In this document: one piece after another, positions 19,495 through 28,163 of the stretch
How the letters are laid out: the number at the start of each line of letters is the position of its first letter
How positions within the stretch are numbered: position 1 is the first letter of the stretch
NCBI RefSeq assembly: GCF_001729785.1
Contig: NZ_CP017183.1
Span: 2,232,001-2,296,000, forward strand
Source of the DNA: Enterobacter hormaechei subsp. xiangfangensis
GTDB taxonomy: Bacteria > Pseudomonadota > Gammaproteobacteria > Enterobacterales > Enterobacteriaceae
Length of the DNA: 64,000 nucleotides
Reading direction: 5' to 3'
Made by a program: the position numbers and the translations under genes
Notes under the pieces: generated by a model
The model's database searches: none
What the model saw: the letters and a program-made list of their open reading frames with translations, nothing else
What the model was told of the DNA's origin: nothing

Positions 19495-21093
19495 ATGATG
19501 AAAAGCACATTCACAATGATAACGCTGGCGCTTGCTGCACTGACGGTCAGTTCCACCGTCGCGGCAAAAACGCTGGTGTATTGCTCCGAAGGATCGCCGG
19601 AAAATTTCAATCCTCAGCTCTATACGTCGGGGACCAGCGTGGACGCCAGCGCCGTACCGGTTTATAACCGTCTGGTCGATTTCAAACCGGGCACTACCGA
19701 ACTGGTACCGAGCCTGGCGGAAAGCTGGGAGGTAAGCGAGGATGGCAAGGTCTACACCTTCCACCTGCGCAAAGGGGTGAAATTCCACAGTAATAAGCTG
19801 TTCACGCCGACGCGCGACTTCAACGCGGACGACGTGATTTTCTCGTTTATGCGCCAGAAGGATGTCAATCATCCCTACCATAACGTCTCCAACGGCAGTT
19901 ATTCCAACTTCGAAAGTCTGGAGTTCGGCAGCCTGATTACCGCCATTGATAAAGTTGACGATCGCACCGTGCGCTTCACCCTGGCGCATCCGGAAGCGCC
20001 GTTTGTCGCTGACCTGGCGTGGTACTTTGCCTCCATTCTGTCGGCGGAGTATGCCGATGCCATGCTGAAAGCGGGCACGCCAGAAAAGGTCGATATGCAG
20101 CCGATTGGCACCGGGCCGTTTAAGCTGTCGCAATATCAGAAGGATTCCCGCATCCTCTTTACCGCTTTCCCTGACTACTGGCAGGGAAAATCGAAGCTGG
20201 ATCGTCTGGTGTTCACCATCACGCCGGACGCCTCGGTACGTTTTGCCAAAGTCGAGAAGAATGAGTGTCAGGTGATGCCGTTCCCGAACCCGGCGGACCT
20301 GCCGCGTATGAAGGCTAACAAAGACATCAACCTGATGAGCAAGGCCGGTCTGAATACCGGTTTCCTGGCGTTTAACACGCAAAAGTCGCCGCTGGATAAC
20401 GTAAAAGTGCGTCAGGCGCTGGCGATGGCGATTAACAAACCGGCCATCATTGAGGCGGTCTTCCACGGCACCGGCACGGCGGCAAAAAACCTGCTGCCGC
20501 CTGGCGTCTGGAGTGCCGACAGCGAGCTGAAAGACTACGATTACGATCCAGAAAAAGCGAAAGCGCTGTTAAAGGAGGCGGGGTTTGCCAACGGCGTAAG
20601 CATCGATCTGTGGGCCATGCCCGTGCAGCGGCCGTATAACCCGAACGCGAAGCGTATGGCGGAGATGATCCAGGCGGACTGGGCGAAAGTTGGCGTGCAG
20701 ACCAAAATCGTGACCTACGAATGGGGCGAATACCTGAAGCGCGTGAAGGGCGGGGAGCATCAGGCTGCGCTGATGGGCTGGACAACGGCGACGGGGGATC
20801 CGGATAACTTCTTCGGCCCGCTGTTTACCTGTACGTCCGCCAACGGCGGGTCGAATTCGGCGAAATGGTGTTATAAGCCGTTTGATAACCTGATTGCCGA
20901 AGCAAAATCGATAACCGATCGCGAAAAACGCGTGGCGCTGTACAAGCAGGCGCAGCAGATGATGCACGATCAAATGCCGGCGGTAATGATTGCTCATTCA
21001 ACGATTTTTGAGCCAGTCCGTAAAGAGGTCACGGGCTATGAAATTGATCCCTTCGGCAAACACCTGTTCTGGCAAGTGGACCTGAAAGAGTAA
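19495..21093 (+). CDS. Periplasmic dipeptide-binding protein (DppA paralogue)
   Basis: A 532-residue family 5 solute-binding protein closely resembling DppA over its full length. A Sec signal peptide covers about residues 1-24. The mature start AKTLVYCSEGSPENFNPQLYTSG and the core motif WAMPVQRPYNPNAKRMAEMIQADWAKV match DppA nearly word for word. There is no permease or ATPase gene nearby, so it probably docks with DppBCDF encoded elsewhere. It is divergent from the PepT-like gene with a 108-base intergenic region. The ATG at 19498 is an equally good start. An intrinsic terminator follows. Confidence 0.9.
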   Translation: MMKSTFTMITLALAALTVSSTVAAKTLVYCSEGSPENFNPQLYTSGTSVDASAVPVYNRLVDFKPGTTELVPSLAESWEVSEDGKVYTFHLRKGVKFHSNKLFTPTRDFNADDVIFSFMRQKDVNHPYHNVSNGSYSNFESLEFGSLITAIDKVDDRTVRFTLAHPEAPFVADLAWYFASILSAEYADAMLKAGTPEKVDMQPIGTGPFKLSQYQKDSRILFTAFPDYWQGKSKLDRLVFTITPDASVRFAKVEKNECQVMPFPNPADLPRMKANKDINLMSKAGLNTGFLAFNTQKSPLDNVKVRQALAMAINKPAIIEAVFHGTGTAAKNLLPPGVWSADSELKDYDYDPEKAKALLKEAGFANGVSIDLWAMPVQRPYNPNAKRMAEMIQADWAKVGVQTKIVTYEWGEYLKRVKGGEHQAALMGWTTATGDPDNFFGPLFTCTSANGGSNSAKWCYKPFDNLIAEAKSITDREKRVALYKQAQQMMHDQMPAVMIAHSTIFEPVRKEVTGYEIDPFGKHLFWQVDLKE

Positions 21094-21098
21094 TTTTC

Positions 21099-21127
21099 AC
21101 TGCCCGGTTTCGGTCGGGCAGTTTTTT
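21099..21127 (+). terminator. Intrinsic terminator after the DppA paralogue
   Basis: CTGCCCG and CGGGCAG (21100-21106, 21115-21121) form a hairpin with an eight-base loop followed by six T residues. Confidence 0.88.
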
Positions 21128-21226
21128 CGCTATTTGTGCTGTCTTCGTCATTTTTTGCCACAACACATCGCCCCATTTTTTGTTATAACTTCAAGTGCAT
21201 ACTTGCAGATAACATGGAATACCATC

Positions 21227-21901
21227 ATGCGTACTCACACTTTTTTTAAAGTTGCAGTGCTTTCTGGTCTGTTGGCCCTCTCAGGCTGTGCGTCAAAAGT
21301 CGCAGCCCCCGATCAATATTCAGGCTTTTTAAAAGATTACTCAGGCTTGCAGGAGATGAAATCTGCAACCGGGAAGCCAACCCTGCGTTGGGTTGATCCT
21401 TCTTATAATGAGGCGAATTATGACAGCATTATCTGGACGCCGATAACCTATTACCCGACGCCAAAACCGACCACTCAGCTTGGGCAAAAAACGCTTGATG
21501 AGCTGTTGAATTATACCAATACCAAACTGAAAACCGCGATTGGCCAGCGTAAGCCGATTGTGACGACGCCGGGCAAACATAGCCTGATCTTCCGCGGCGC
21601 CATCACGGGTGTGAGCTCAGACAAAGAAGGTTTGCAGTTCTATGAAGTGGTGCCTGTCGCGCTGCTGGTTGCGGGTACGCAGATGGCCACGGGCCATCGT
21701 ACCATGGATACGCATCTGTTCTTCGAAGGTGAGTTAATCGACGCGGCTACGAACAAACCGGTGATTAAGGTTGTTCGTAAGGGGGAAGGGAAAGAGCTGG
21801 CGAACGAGAATACGCCAATGGGCTTCGGCACCCTGAAGCAGGTTGTGGATGACATGGCAACGGATGCCACTATGTTTGATGTTCATCAGACAGCAAATTA
21901 A
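21227..21901 (+). CDS. DUF3313-type lipoprotein
   Basis: A 224-residue predicted lipoprotein. The signal ends with the lipobox LSGC (Cys21), so the mature protein is lipid-anchored, and Ala after the Cys predicts sorting to the outer membrane. The remainder resembles DUF3313 proteins, which have no assigned function. The start at 21227 begins the signal peptide; 31 upstream codons in frame do not make a sensible leader. The gene is monocistronic, between two intrinsic terminators. Confidence 0.82.
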   Translation: MRTHTFFKVAVLSGLLALSGCASKVAAPDQYSGFLKDYSGLQEMKSATGKPTLRWVDPSYNEANYDSIIWTPITYYPTPKPTTQLGQKTLDELLNYTNTKLKTAIGQRKPIVTTPGKHSLIFRGAITGVSSDKEGLQFYEVVPVALLVAGTQMATGHRTMDTHLFFEGELIDAATNKPVIKVVRKGEGKELANENTPMGFGTLKQVVDDMATDATMFDVHQTAN

Positions 21902-21902
21902 T

Positions 21903-21937
21903 AAAAAAAGGCCTGCATTTTCGCAGGCCGTTTTTTT
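21903..21937. terminator. Bidirectional intrinsic terminator
   Basis: GGCCTGC (21910-21916) and GCAGGCC (21923-21929) form a stem flanked by seven A residues on the left and seven T residues on the right, so it can end both the lipoprotein gene and the convergent exporter gene. Confidence 0.88.
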
Positions 21938-22832
21938 ATGCCGTCCGCAGGCGGCGGAACCAGGTTTCCGGCTTCGTAAACATCACCATATTCCCCCCCA
22001 GTATCAACAACAGGCCGACGATCCCGTTGAGATGCCACACGTAACCCTCGTACACCGTTGAAATCGACAGCGCCACCAGCGGGAACAGCAGGGTGCTGTA
22101 GGCGGCTTTACCGGGACCAATGCGGCCTACCAGCGTAAAGTAGGCGCCGAAGGCAATCACCGAGCCAAACAGCGCAAGATAGAGCAGCGCCCCCATATAG
22201 CTCACCGTCCATTCCGGCATAAAGTTATCGCCTCTGAAGAGGGCGATAAGTCCCATCACGACGGTGCCATACAGCATCGCCCAGGCGTTGGTGGTCATGG
22301 TTTCCAGCCCGTTTCGCTGATGACGCATGCTGATCATATTCCCCAGCGAGAAGCCGTAGGTGCCGAGGGCGGAAAGCCCGATGCCCGTAAGCAACGACGC
22401 GCTCCAGCCGCTGGCGAGCAGATCGTTCCAGAACAGGGTAATGATCCCGATAAGCCCCAGCGCTGCCGCCGTCCAGAAGCGTGCGGGTGGACGCTGGCCG
22501 AAGAAGATAAAGCTGTTGATGGCGTTATACAGCACGGCCATCGAGAAAATCACCGACTCAAGGCCGGTATTGATATGGGCGGCGGCGGTGTAAAAGCACC
22601 AGAAGTTGAAACAGAAAACGCAGCAGCCCTGTAGCATGCAGTAGAGATGATCCCGCAGCGCCAGCCTGCGCAGGCGACGAAGGGCGACCAGGACGATCAT
22701 CATCGTGGCGCTGGCCACGGCGAAGCGCCAGAAAATGGAGACCGGCGCTGCAACCGGCCCCTGTTGCAAAAAAATGGCGATCCAGGTCGTGCCCCAGATA
22801 ACAACAACCAGCCCATAGAGTAATGCGTTCAT
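21936..22832 (-). CDS. DMT-superfamily (EamA-type) exporter
   Basis: A 298-residue inner-membrane protein with the two tandem EamA repeats and about ten hydrophobic helices typical of drug/metabolite transporters. The start at 22832 follows AGAGAGAAACC and opens the first helix (NALLYGLVVVIWGTTWIAIF); the longer frame of 54 codons upstream is polar. It is divergent from an AraC-family regulator, with phased repeats between them, so it is probably that regulator's target. The exported compound is unknown; amino acids or derivatives are common substrates in the family. Confidence 0.88.
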   Translation of the reverse strand: MNALLYGLVVVIWGTTWIAIFLQQGPVAAPVSIFWRFAVASATMMIVLVALRRLRRLALRDHLYCMLQGCCVFCFNFWCFYTAAAHINTGLESVIFSMAVLYNAINSFIFFGQRPPARFWTAAALGLIGIITLFWNDLLASGWSASLLTGIGLSALGTYGFSLGNMISMRHQRNGLETMTTNAWAMLYGTVVMGLIALFRGDNFMPEWTVSYMGALLYLALFGSVIAFGAYFTLVGRIGPGKAAYSTLLFPLVALSISTVYEGYVWHLNGIVGLLLILGGNMVMFTKPETWFRRLRTA

Positions 22833-22900
22833 GGTTTCTCTCTTCTCATACCGCGAAAAACAACAGTGTGGCGAAAGAAGATGGGCCCTGCTTTCATCGC

Positions 22901-22928
22901 CTTGCGCCGGACTTGCAAATTCTTGCGC
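22901..22928. promoter_or_regulatory. Helically phased CTTGC repeats, candidate AraC-type operator
   Basis: CTTGCGC (22901), CTTGCAA (22912) and CTTGCGC (22922) are direct repeats spaced 11 and 10 bases, one per helical turn. They lie between the divergent exporter and AraC-family genes and fit a tandem-site operator for the adjacent regulator. Confidence 0.5.
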
Positions 22929-22971
22929 TTTTTTCTCGCACAATGGCTGGTAACAGGCTGCAACACTTCTT

Positions 22972-22984
22972 AGACTGACAGTCT
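22972..22984. promoter_or_regulatory. 13-bp palindrome upstream of the AraC-family gene
   Basis: AGACTG-A-CAGTCT is a perfect odd palindrome centred 29 bases before the AraC-family start codon. Its position suits autoregulation, but the binding protein is unknown. Confidence 0.4.
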
Positions 22985-23006
22985 GATTAATCACCTGTTT
23001 ACGGCC

Positions 23007-23879
23007 ATGTCTCTCGTTTACGACACCTTTGAAACGTTACGCCAACAAAATGCGGTGCTGCGGGAAACCGTCGCGCTCAATACTGGCATTCAACTGGCGG
23101 CGTGGTACAACAAGCACGACACGATCACCGTGAAAAGCAACCATCACACCCTTAGCCTGTACGTGGCAGATGGCTATGAAAGCTATCAAAAAACGCCGGG
23201 TGGCTGGAAAAATGGCGGTGGGCCGGATCGTTTTTGTCTGATGCCGGAAGAGAGCGAATCCACGTGGGATATTCGTGACGACCTGTCGTTCGTGCACCTC
23301 TACTGCACCGATGAACACCTGCGGGACGTGGGGGAGAAAATCTGGGATAAACGACCGCTATCGCTGACGCTGGAGGAAAAAATATTCGGCAGCGATCCGA
23401 AAATCACCGCCCTTTATCGCCAGTTTTTGCTCGGCTGCGACTGGCAGCAAAACGCCAATCAGCTCACCCTGAGCACCGCGTCGACCTTATTGCTGACGCA
23501 TTTAGTCCAGCACTATTCCAGCGTACAGTGGAAGCTGCCGGTAGTGACCGGCGGGTTATCGCCGTTTGTGCTGCGCAACGTGCTGGCCTTTATCGAGGAA
23601 AACCTGGCGCAACCCTTAACGCTGGCGGAACTGGCGGGCCAGGCCGCACTCAGTGAGTATCACTTTGCGCGGATGTTCCGCCAGTCGATGGGCCTGGCGC
23701 CGCATCAGTACGTCATGCAGCGCCGCATGGAGAAGGCCAAAGCGATGGTGCAGCACACGACCACGCCGCTCACCGACATCGCGCTGGCCTGCGGATTTAA
23801 CTCCGCCAGCCATTTCAGTAACCGTTTTCGCGGCATGACCGGCATTACGCCGTCACAGCTACGCGCGGCGAAGGCGTGA
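23007..23879 (+). CDS. AraC-family regulator with N-terminal cupin-like sensor
   Basis: A 290-residue regulator. Residues 1-180 form a sensing region of the AraC cupin type, and residues 190-290 hold the two helix-turn-helix motifs, ending in the family signature IALACGFNSASHFSNRFRGMTGITPSQLRAAKA. It is divergent from the EamA-type exporter, so it most likely activates export in response to an effector. Start choice is uncertain since no strong ribosome-binding site precedes the ATG. Its 3' end overlaps the convergent ydcO by 21 bases. Confidence 0.88.
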   Translation: MSLVYDTFETLRQQNAVLRETVALNTGIQLAAWYNKHDTITVKSNHHTLSLYVADGYESYQKTPGGWKNGGGPDRFCLMPEESESTWDIRDDLSFVHLYCTDEHLRDVGEKIWDKRPLSLTLEEKIFGSDPKITALYRQFLLGCDWQQNANQLTLSTASTLLLTHLVQHYSSVQWKLPVVTGGLSPFVLRNVLAFIEENLAQPLTLAELAGQAALSEYHFARMFRQSMGLAPHQYVMQRRMEKAKAMVQHTTTPLTDIALACGFNSASHFSNRFRGMTGITPSQLRAAKA

Positions 23880-25025
23880 GAAGACGGCGTAACAGATCCC
23901 TCCCAACACCAGCCCCCAGAAGGCGGAGCCAATCCCCAGGAGCGTGACGCCGCTGGCGGTCATCAGGAAGGTGACGATCGCCGCGTCGCGCTCTGCTTCA
24001 TGATTCAGTGCCTGATACAAACTCCCGCTGATAGTGCCAAGCAGGGCCAGCCCGGCCAGCGTCTGGATGCCGCTCAGCGGCAGGGCGGCCATCAGCCCCG
24101 AAATCGACCCGCCGAACACCCCCGCCAGCAGATAAAACCCACCTGCGGCCGCCGCAGCCAGCCAGCGTTTACTGGCATCCGGGTGGGCGTCCGGGCTCTG
24201 GCAGATGGCGGCGGTGATGGCGGCGATGCATATAGAATAGACGCCGAACGGGGACAACAGCAGCGCCAGCCCGCCTGTGGCAACGATCAGCGGTGAGACC
24301 GCCAGCGGATAGCCCGATGCCTGCATGGTGGCGAAGCCGGGCGCATTCTGCGACGCCATGGTCACCAGGAAGAAGGGTAAGCCGATGCTGATCAGGCTGG
24401 TGAAGGTGAACGCAGGGGCAATGAATTCCGGCATGATGACCGATAACGTCATCCTGTTCGTGACAACGTCACCTCCAGCCCAGGCAACGAACACGCCCAC
24501 CAGCAGCGTGGCGACAATGGCGTACCGGGGCGCTACGGCTTTGGCCACCAGCCAGGCGGCCAGCATACTGCCGCAAAGAAAAATGTGTCCCTCAAGATTG
24601 CTGAATGCCTTCAGGCCAAACTGTAACAGCACGCCCGCCAGCATAGCGGCGGCAAGCGAGTGCGGGATCAGTTTCATCAACCGGGCAAACAGGCCGGTGA
24701 CGCCGCACAGCAGAATCAGCGTATTCGCGAATATAAATACCCCGATGGTTTCCGCCAGCGTCACGCCATGCAGGCTGGTGGCGAGCAACGCCGCGCCAGG
24801 AGTCGACCAGGCGGTCAGCACGGGGGCTTTATACCACCACGACAATGCCAGCGTGCTGATCCCCATCCCGAGCCCTAGCGCGGTCATCCATCCGGCGATT
24901 TGCTGTGTACTGGCGCCAGCCGCCGCAGCCGCCTGCCAGATAATGGCGGCAGAGCTGGCATAGCCCACCAGAACGGCAACAAAACCGGCCAGCACGGCAG
25001 GAAAGAGAGAGGCAGTCGATCGCAT
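23859..25025 (-). CDS. ydcO: Benzoate/H+ symporter family protein YdcO
   Basis: A 388-residue integral membrane protein of the BenE family with about twelve hydrophobic helices, collinear with E. coli YdcO. Acinetobacter BenE imports benzoate by proton symport; the E. coli substrate is not established. It is divergent from the XRE-cupin regulator ydcN, as in E. coli, and two palindromes of the same sequence type lie between them. The ATG at 25025 follows GGAGTTTCC. Confidence 0.9.
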   Translation of the reverse strand: MRSTASLFPAVLAGFVAVLVGYASSAAIIWQAAAAAGASTQQIAGWMTALGLGMGISTLALSWWYKAPVLTAWSTPGAALLATSLHGVTLAETIGVFIFANTLILLCGVTGLFARLMKLIPHSLAAAMLAGVLLQFGLKAFSNLEGHIFLCGSMLAAWLVAKAVAPRYAIVATLLVGVFVAWAGGDVVTNRMTLSVIMPEFIAPAFTFTSLISIGLPFFLVTMASQNAPGFATMQASGYPLAVSPLIVATGGLALLLSPFGVYSICIAAITAAICQSPDAHPDASKRWLAAAAAGGFYLLAGVFGGSISGLMAALPLSGIQTLAGLALLGTISGSLYQALNHEAERDAAIVTFLMTASGVTLLGIGSAFWGLVLGGICYAVFSRLRRA

Positions 25026-25040
25026 GGAAACTCCGTTGTG

Positions 25041-25082
25041 CGTTATAACGTCCGGGATAAGGTATCACTGTGCGCTATAGCG
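25041..25082. promoter_or_regulatory. Paired CGYTATARCG palindromes between ydcO and ydcN
   Basis: CGTTATAACG (25041-25050) and CGCTATAGCG (25073-25082) are perfect 10-bp palindromes inside a longer shared word GTGCGnTATAnCGT. Their centres are 32 bases apart, about three helical turns. They are the obvious candidates for the YdcN operator controlling both genes. Confidence 0.65.
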
Positions 25083-25117
25083 TACAAGTGGTATGCTTTG
25101 CCGCAACGGGAGGAACT

Positions 25118-25645
25118 ATGGATATCACTCAACACCTGGCAACCACACTGAAAGCGCTGCGTCAGGCGCGGGGCTGGAGCCTGTCAAAACTGGCGGAAGA
25201 GACGGGCGTGTCGAAAGCAATGCTTGGGCAAATCGAACGCAATGAGTCCAGCCCGACGGTTTCTACCTTGTGGAAAATCGCCACCGGGTTGAACGTACCT
25301 TTTTCGGCGTTTATCACTCCAGAAAGCGAACCGCAGGCGGTATTCGATCCGCAGCAGCAGGCGATGGTGGTGAAACCGCTTTTCCCCTGGGATGAACAGC
25401 TTAAGTTCGACCATTTCTCCATCACCCTGTCGCCCGGCGCGCTGAGCGAGTCCACGCCGCACGAAGCCGGGGTGATCGAACATGTGGTGGTGATAAGCGG
25501 TGAGCTGGATATGCAGATCGACGGTGTCTGGCGCACAATATACGCTGATTCCGGCGTGCGTTTTGCCGGCGATAAACCGCACGCGTACCGCAACAGCAGC
25601 GCCCGGACGGTGCATTTTCACTCCCTGATCCATTATCCCCGCTAA
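25118..25645 (+). CDS. ydcN: XRE-cupin transcriptional regulator YdcN (SutR)
   Basis: A 175-residue regulator with an N-terminal XRE helix-turn-helix (about residues 9-65, LSKLAEETGVSKAMLGQIERNESSP) and a C-terminal cupin (about 100-170, HEAGVIEHVVVISGELDMQ). E. coli YdcN has been renamed SutR for a role in sulfur utilisation. The ATG at 25118 follows GGGAGGAACT; 16 upstream codons in the same frame run into the operator region and are not used. It is divergent from ydcO, and the paired palindromes between them point to autoregulation. Confidence 0.92.
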   Translation: MDITQHLATTLKALRQARGWSLSKLAEETGVSKAMLGQIERNESSPTVSTLWKIATGLNVPFSAFITPESEPQAVFDPQQQAMVVKPLFPWDEQLKFDHFSITLSPGALSESTPHEAGVIEHVVVISGELDMQIDGVWRTIYADSGVRFAGDKPHAYRNSSARTVHFHSLIHYPR

Positions 25646-25725
25646 AGCGTCGCAAAACGGTTTCACTGACACAGACTTCTGACTACAATAGCCGCCATTT
25701 TGACCATAACGGATAACGACGAAGT

Positions 25726-27690
25726 ATGCGCCTGCACTCCCATCATCTTGAACTGCTAAGCCCGGCCCGCGACGCCGCCATTGCCCGTGAAGCCATTCTT
25801 CACGGTGCGGATGCCGTCTACATTGGCGGCCCTGGCTTCGGTGCCCGGCATAACGCCAGCAACAGCCTGCGCGACATTGCCGAGCTGGTACCGTTCGCTC
25901 ACCGTTTCGGGGCGAAGGTGTTTGTGACCCTGAACACCATTCTTCATGATGATGAGCTGGAGCCCGCGCAGCGTCTGATCACCGATCTCTACCAGACCGG
26001 CGTTGACGCCCTGATCGTTCAGGATATGGGCGTTCTGGAACTGGATATCCCGCCGATTGAGCTGCACGCCAGCACTCAGTGCGATATCCGCACCGTCGAG
26101 AAGGCGAAGTTTCTTTCGGACGTCGGGTTTACGCAGATTGTGCTGGCGCGCGAGCTGAACCTGAACCAGATCCGCGATATCCATCAGGCGACCGACGCGA
26201 CCATTGAATTCTTTATCCACGGTGCGCTGTGTGTGGCCTATTCCGGGCAGTGTAATATCTCTCACGCCCAGACGGGGCGCAGCGCTAACCGGGGCGACTG
26301 CTCTCAGGCCTGCCGTCTGCCGTATACCCTGAAAGACGATCAGGGCCGCGTGGTGGCATTCGAAAAACACCTGCTGTCGATGAAAGATAACGATCAGACG
26401 GCGAACCTCGGTGCGCTGATCGATGCTGGCGTACGCTCCTTCAAAATTGAAGGGCGCTACAAGGACATGAGCTACGTGAAAAATATCACCGCCCATTATC
26501 GTCAGATGCTGGATGCCATCATCGACGATCGCGGTGATCTGGCGCGCGCCTCCGCCGGGCGTACAGAGCATTTCTTTATTCCGTCTACGGACAAAACCTT
26601 CCACCGCGGCAGCACGGACTATTTCGTGAATGCCCGTAAAGGGGATATTGGCGCGTTCGACTCACCGAAGTTTATCGGCCTGCCGGTGGGTGAAGTGCTG
26701 AAAGTGGCGAAAGATCATCTTGACGTTCAGGTGACAGAGCCGCTGGCGAACGGCGATGGTCTCAACGTGATGATCAAACGTGAAGTAGTGGGTTTCCGCG
26801 CCAATACGGTGGAGAAAACCGGCGAAAATCGCTATCGCGTCTGGCCGAACGAAATGCCTGCCGATCTCTACAAAGCCCGGCCTAATGCGGCGCTTAACCG
26901 TAACCTGGATCACAACTGGCAGCAGGCCTTGCTCAAGACCTCCAGCGAGCGCCGCATTGCGGTGGATATCGCGCTGGGGGGCTGGGAAGAGCAGCTGATC
27001 CTGACCATGACCTGCGAAGACGGCATCAGCGTGACGCATACGCTCGACGGCCTGTTCGAGGTGGCGAACAATGCGGAGAAAGCGCTCAACAACCTCAAGG
27101 ATGGCGTGGCGAAGCTGGGGCAGACCATTTATTACGCGCGCAATATTGAGGTGAATCTGCCGGACGCGCTGTTCGTGCCGAACAGCCTGCTGAACCAGTT
27201 CCGCCGTGAAACGGCCGAGATGCTGGATGAAGTACGCCTGGCAAACTATTCGCGCGGCAGCCGTAAGGCCGAAGCGGTGCCTGCGCCGGTCTACCCGGAC
27301 ACGCATCTTTCTTTCCTCGCGAACGTATACAACCACAAAGCGCGTGCGTTTTATCATCGTCACGGCGTGCAGCTGATTGACGCCGCGTATGAAGCGCATG
27401 AAGAGAAGGGCGATGTGCCGGTGATGATCACCAAACACTGCCTGCGGTTTGCTTTTAACCTTTGTCCGAAACAGGCGAAAGGCAATATTAAAAGCTGGAA
27501 AGCGACGCCGATGCAGCTGGTGAATGGCGATGAAGTGCTGACGCTGAAGTTTGACTGCCGTCCGTGTGAAATGCACGTTATCGGCAAGATGAAGAATCAC
27601 ATCTTCAAAATGCCGCCGCCGGGAAGCATTGTGGCCTCCGTCAGCCCTGACGATTTGATGAAGACCCTGCCGAAGCGTAAAGGCAGCTAA
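25726..27690 (+). CDS. rlhA: 23S rRNA C2501 hydroxylase RlhA (U32 family)
   Basis: A 654-residue protein of the U32 peptidase-like family, collinear with E. coli RlhA (YdcP), which is required for 5-hydroxylation of cytidine 2501 in 23S rRNA using prephenate-dependent chemistry. A conserved cysteine cluster appears near residues 168-205 (CVAYSGQCN and CSQACRLPY), consistent with an iron-sulfur site. The N-terminal barrel strand LELLSPARD and the segment FKIEGRYKDMSYV are also conserved. It is monocistronic, with a four-base convergent overlap with yncJ. Confidence 0.94.
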   Translation: MRLHSHHLELLSPARDAAIAREAILHGADAVYIGGPGFGARHNASNSLRDIAELVPFAHRFGAKVFVTLNTILHDDELEPAQRLITDLYQTGVDALIVQDMGVLELDIPPIELHASTQCDIRTVEKAKFLSDVGFTQIVLARELNLNQIRDIHQATDATIEFFIHGALCVAYSGQCNISHAQTGRSANRGDCSQACRLPYTLKDDQGRVVAFEKHLLSMKDNDQTANLGALIDAGVRSFKIEGRYKDMSYVKNITAHYRQMLDAIIDDRGDLARASAGRTEHFFIPSTDKTFHRGSTDYFVNARKGDIGAFDSPKFIGLPVGEVLKVAKDHLDVQVTEPLANGDGLNVMIKREVVGFRANTVEKTGENRYRVWPNEMPADLYKARPNAALNRNLDHNWQQALLKTSSERRIAVDIALGGWEEQLILTMTCEDGISVTHTLDGLFEVANNAEKALNNLKDGVAKLGQTIYYARNIEVNLPDALFVPNSLLNQFRRETAEMLDEVRLANYSRGSRKAEAVPAPVYPDTHLSFLANVYNHKARAFYHRHGVQLIDAAYEAHEEKGDVPVMITKHCLRFAFNLCPKQAKGNIKSWKATPMQLVNGDEVLTLKFDCRPCEMHVIGKMKNHIFKMPPPGSIVASVSPDDLMKTLPKRKGS

Positions 27691-27920
27691 CCCGCAGAGT
27701 GGGTATCCGGTTTGCGCGATTTCTGCCAGGTATGGTGCTCGCGCAACCCCTCCGCAGACTCCTCAGCCGCGCTGCGTAACTCGTCGCTGTCAGCTTCATG
27801 ACGAAGCTGATGGTCGGCGTTTTTCACATACACAAATTCATGCCCTTTGTGCTCCGCCATAATCTGTCCTGAGAACAGGGCGCTAATCACCAGCAGTAGC
27901 GAAAATTCTTTTCTGAACAT
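27687..27920 (-). CDS. yncJ: YncJ, small exported DUF2554 protein
   Basis: A 77-residue protein matching E. coli YncJ along its length. A Sec signal covers residues 1-22 (cleavage near IMA-EH). The mature part begins HKGHEFVYVKNADHQLRHEADSDEL and is highly charged. Function is unknown. An Rcs-box-like palindrome lies about 120 bases upstream, and yncJ has appeared in lists of Rcs-responsive genes in E. coli, so envelope-stress control is likely. Confidence 0.9.
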   Translation of the reverse strand: MFRKEFSLLLVISALFSGQIMAEHKGHEFVYVKNADHQLRHEADSDELRSAAEESAEGLREHHTWQKSRKPDTHSAG

Positions 27921-28039
27921 CCTTTATCCCCTGAAAATACGCTACGGTCATCGTAGGGATAATTTCATAGAGTAATTATTCGACTCTTTAAATTTGAGAA
28001 AATAGAGTGTCAAAAATTGTGGTCGCAATAAAACGCGCT

Positions 28040-28053
28040 TAAGACTATTCTTA
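28040..28053. promoter_or_regulatory. RcsAB-box-like site between yncJ and a small exported protein
   Basis: TAAGACTATTCTTA differs at one position from the RcsAB-box form TAAGAATATTCTTA and is extended by flanking T and A. It lies about 120 bases upstream of yncJ and 111 bases upstream of the divergent gene at 28164. Confidence 0.65.
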
Positions 28054-28163
28054 AAAGCGATATCGACGTTGTAAACTCCCATTTCTGGTATGCAAAGAAC
28101 AACTAGATTTATTGGGAAATCATTTACAATAAGATTTTTCTGGCTAAGGATTGGATCGAATAA

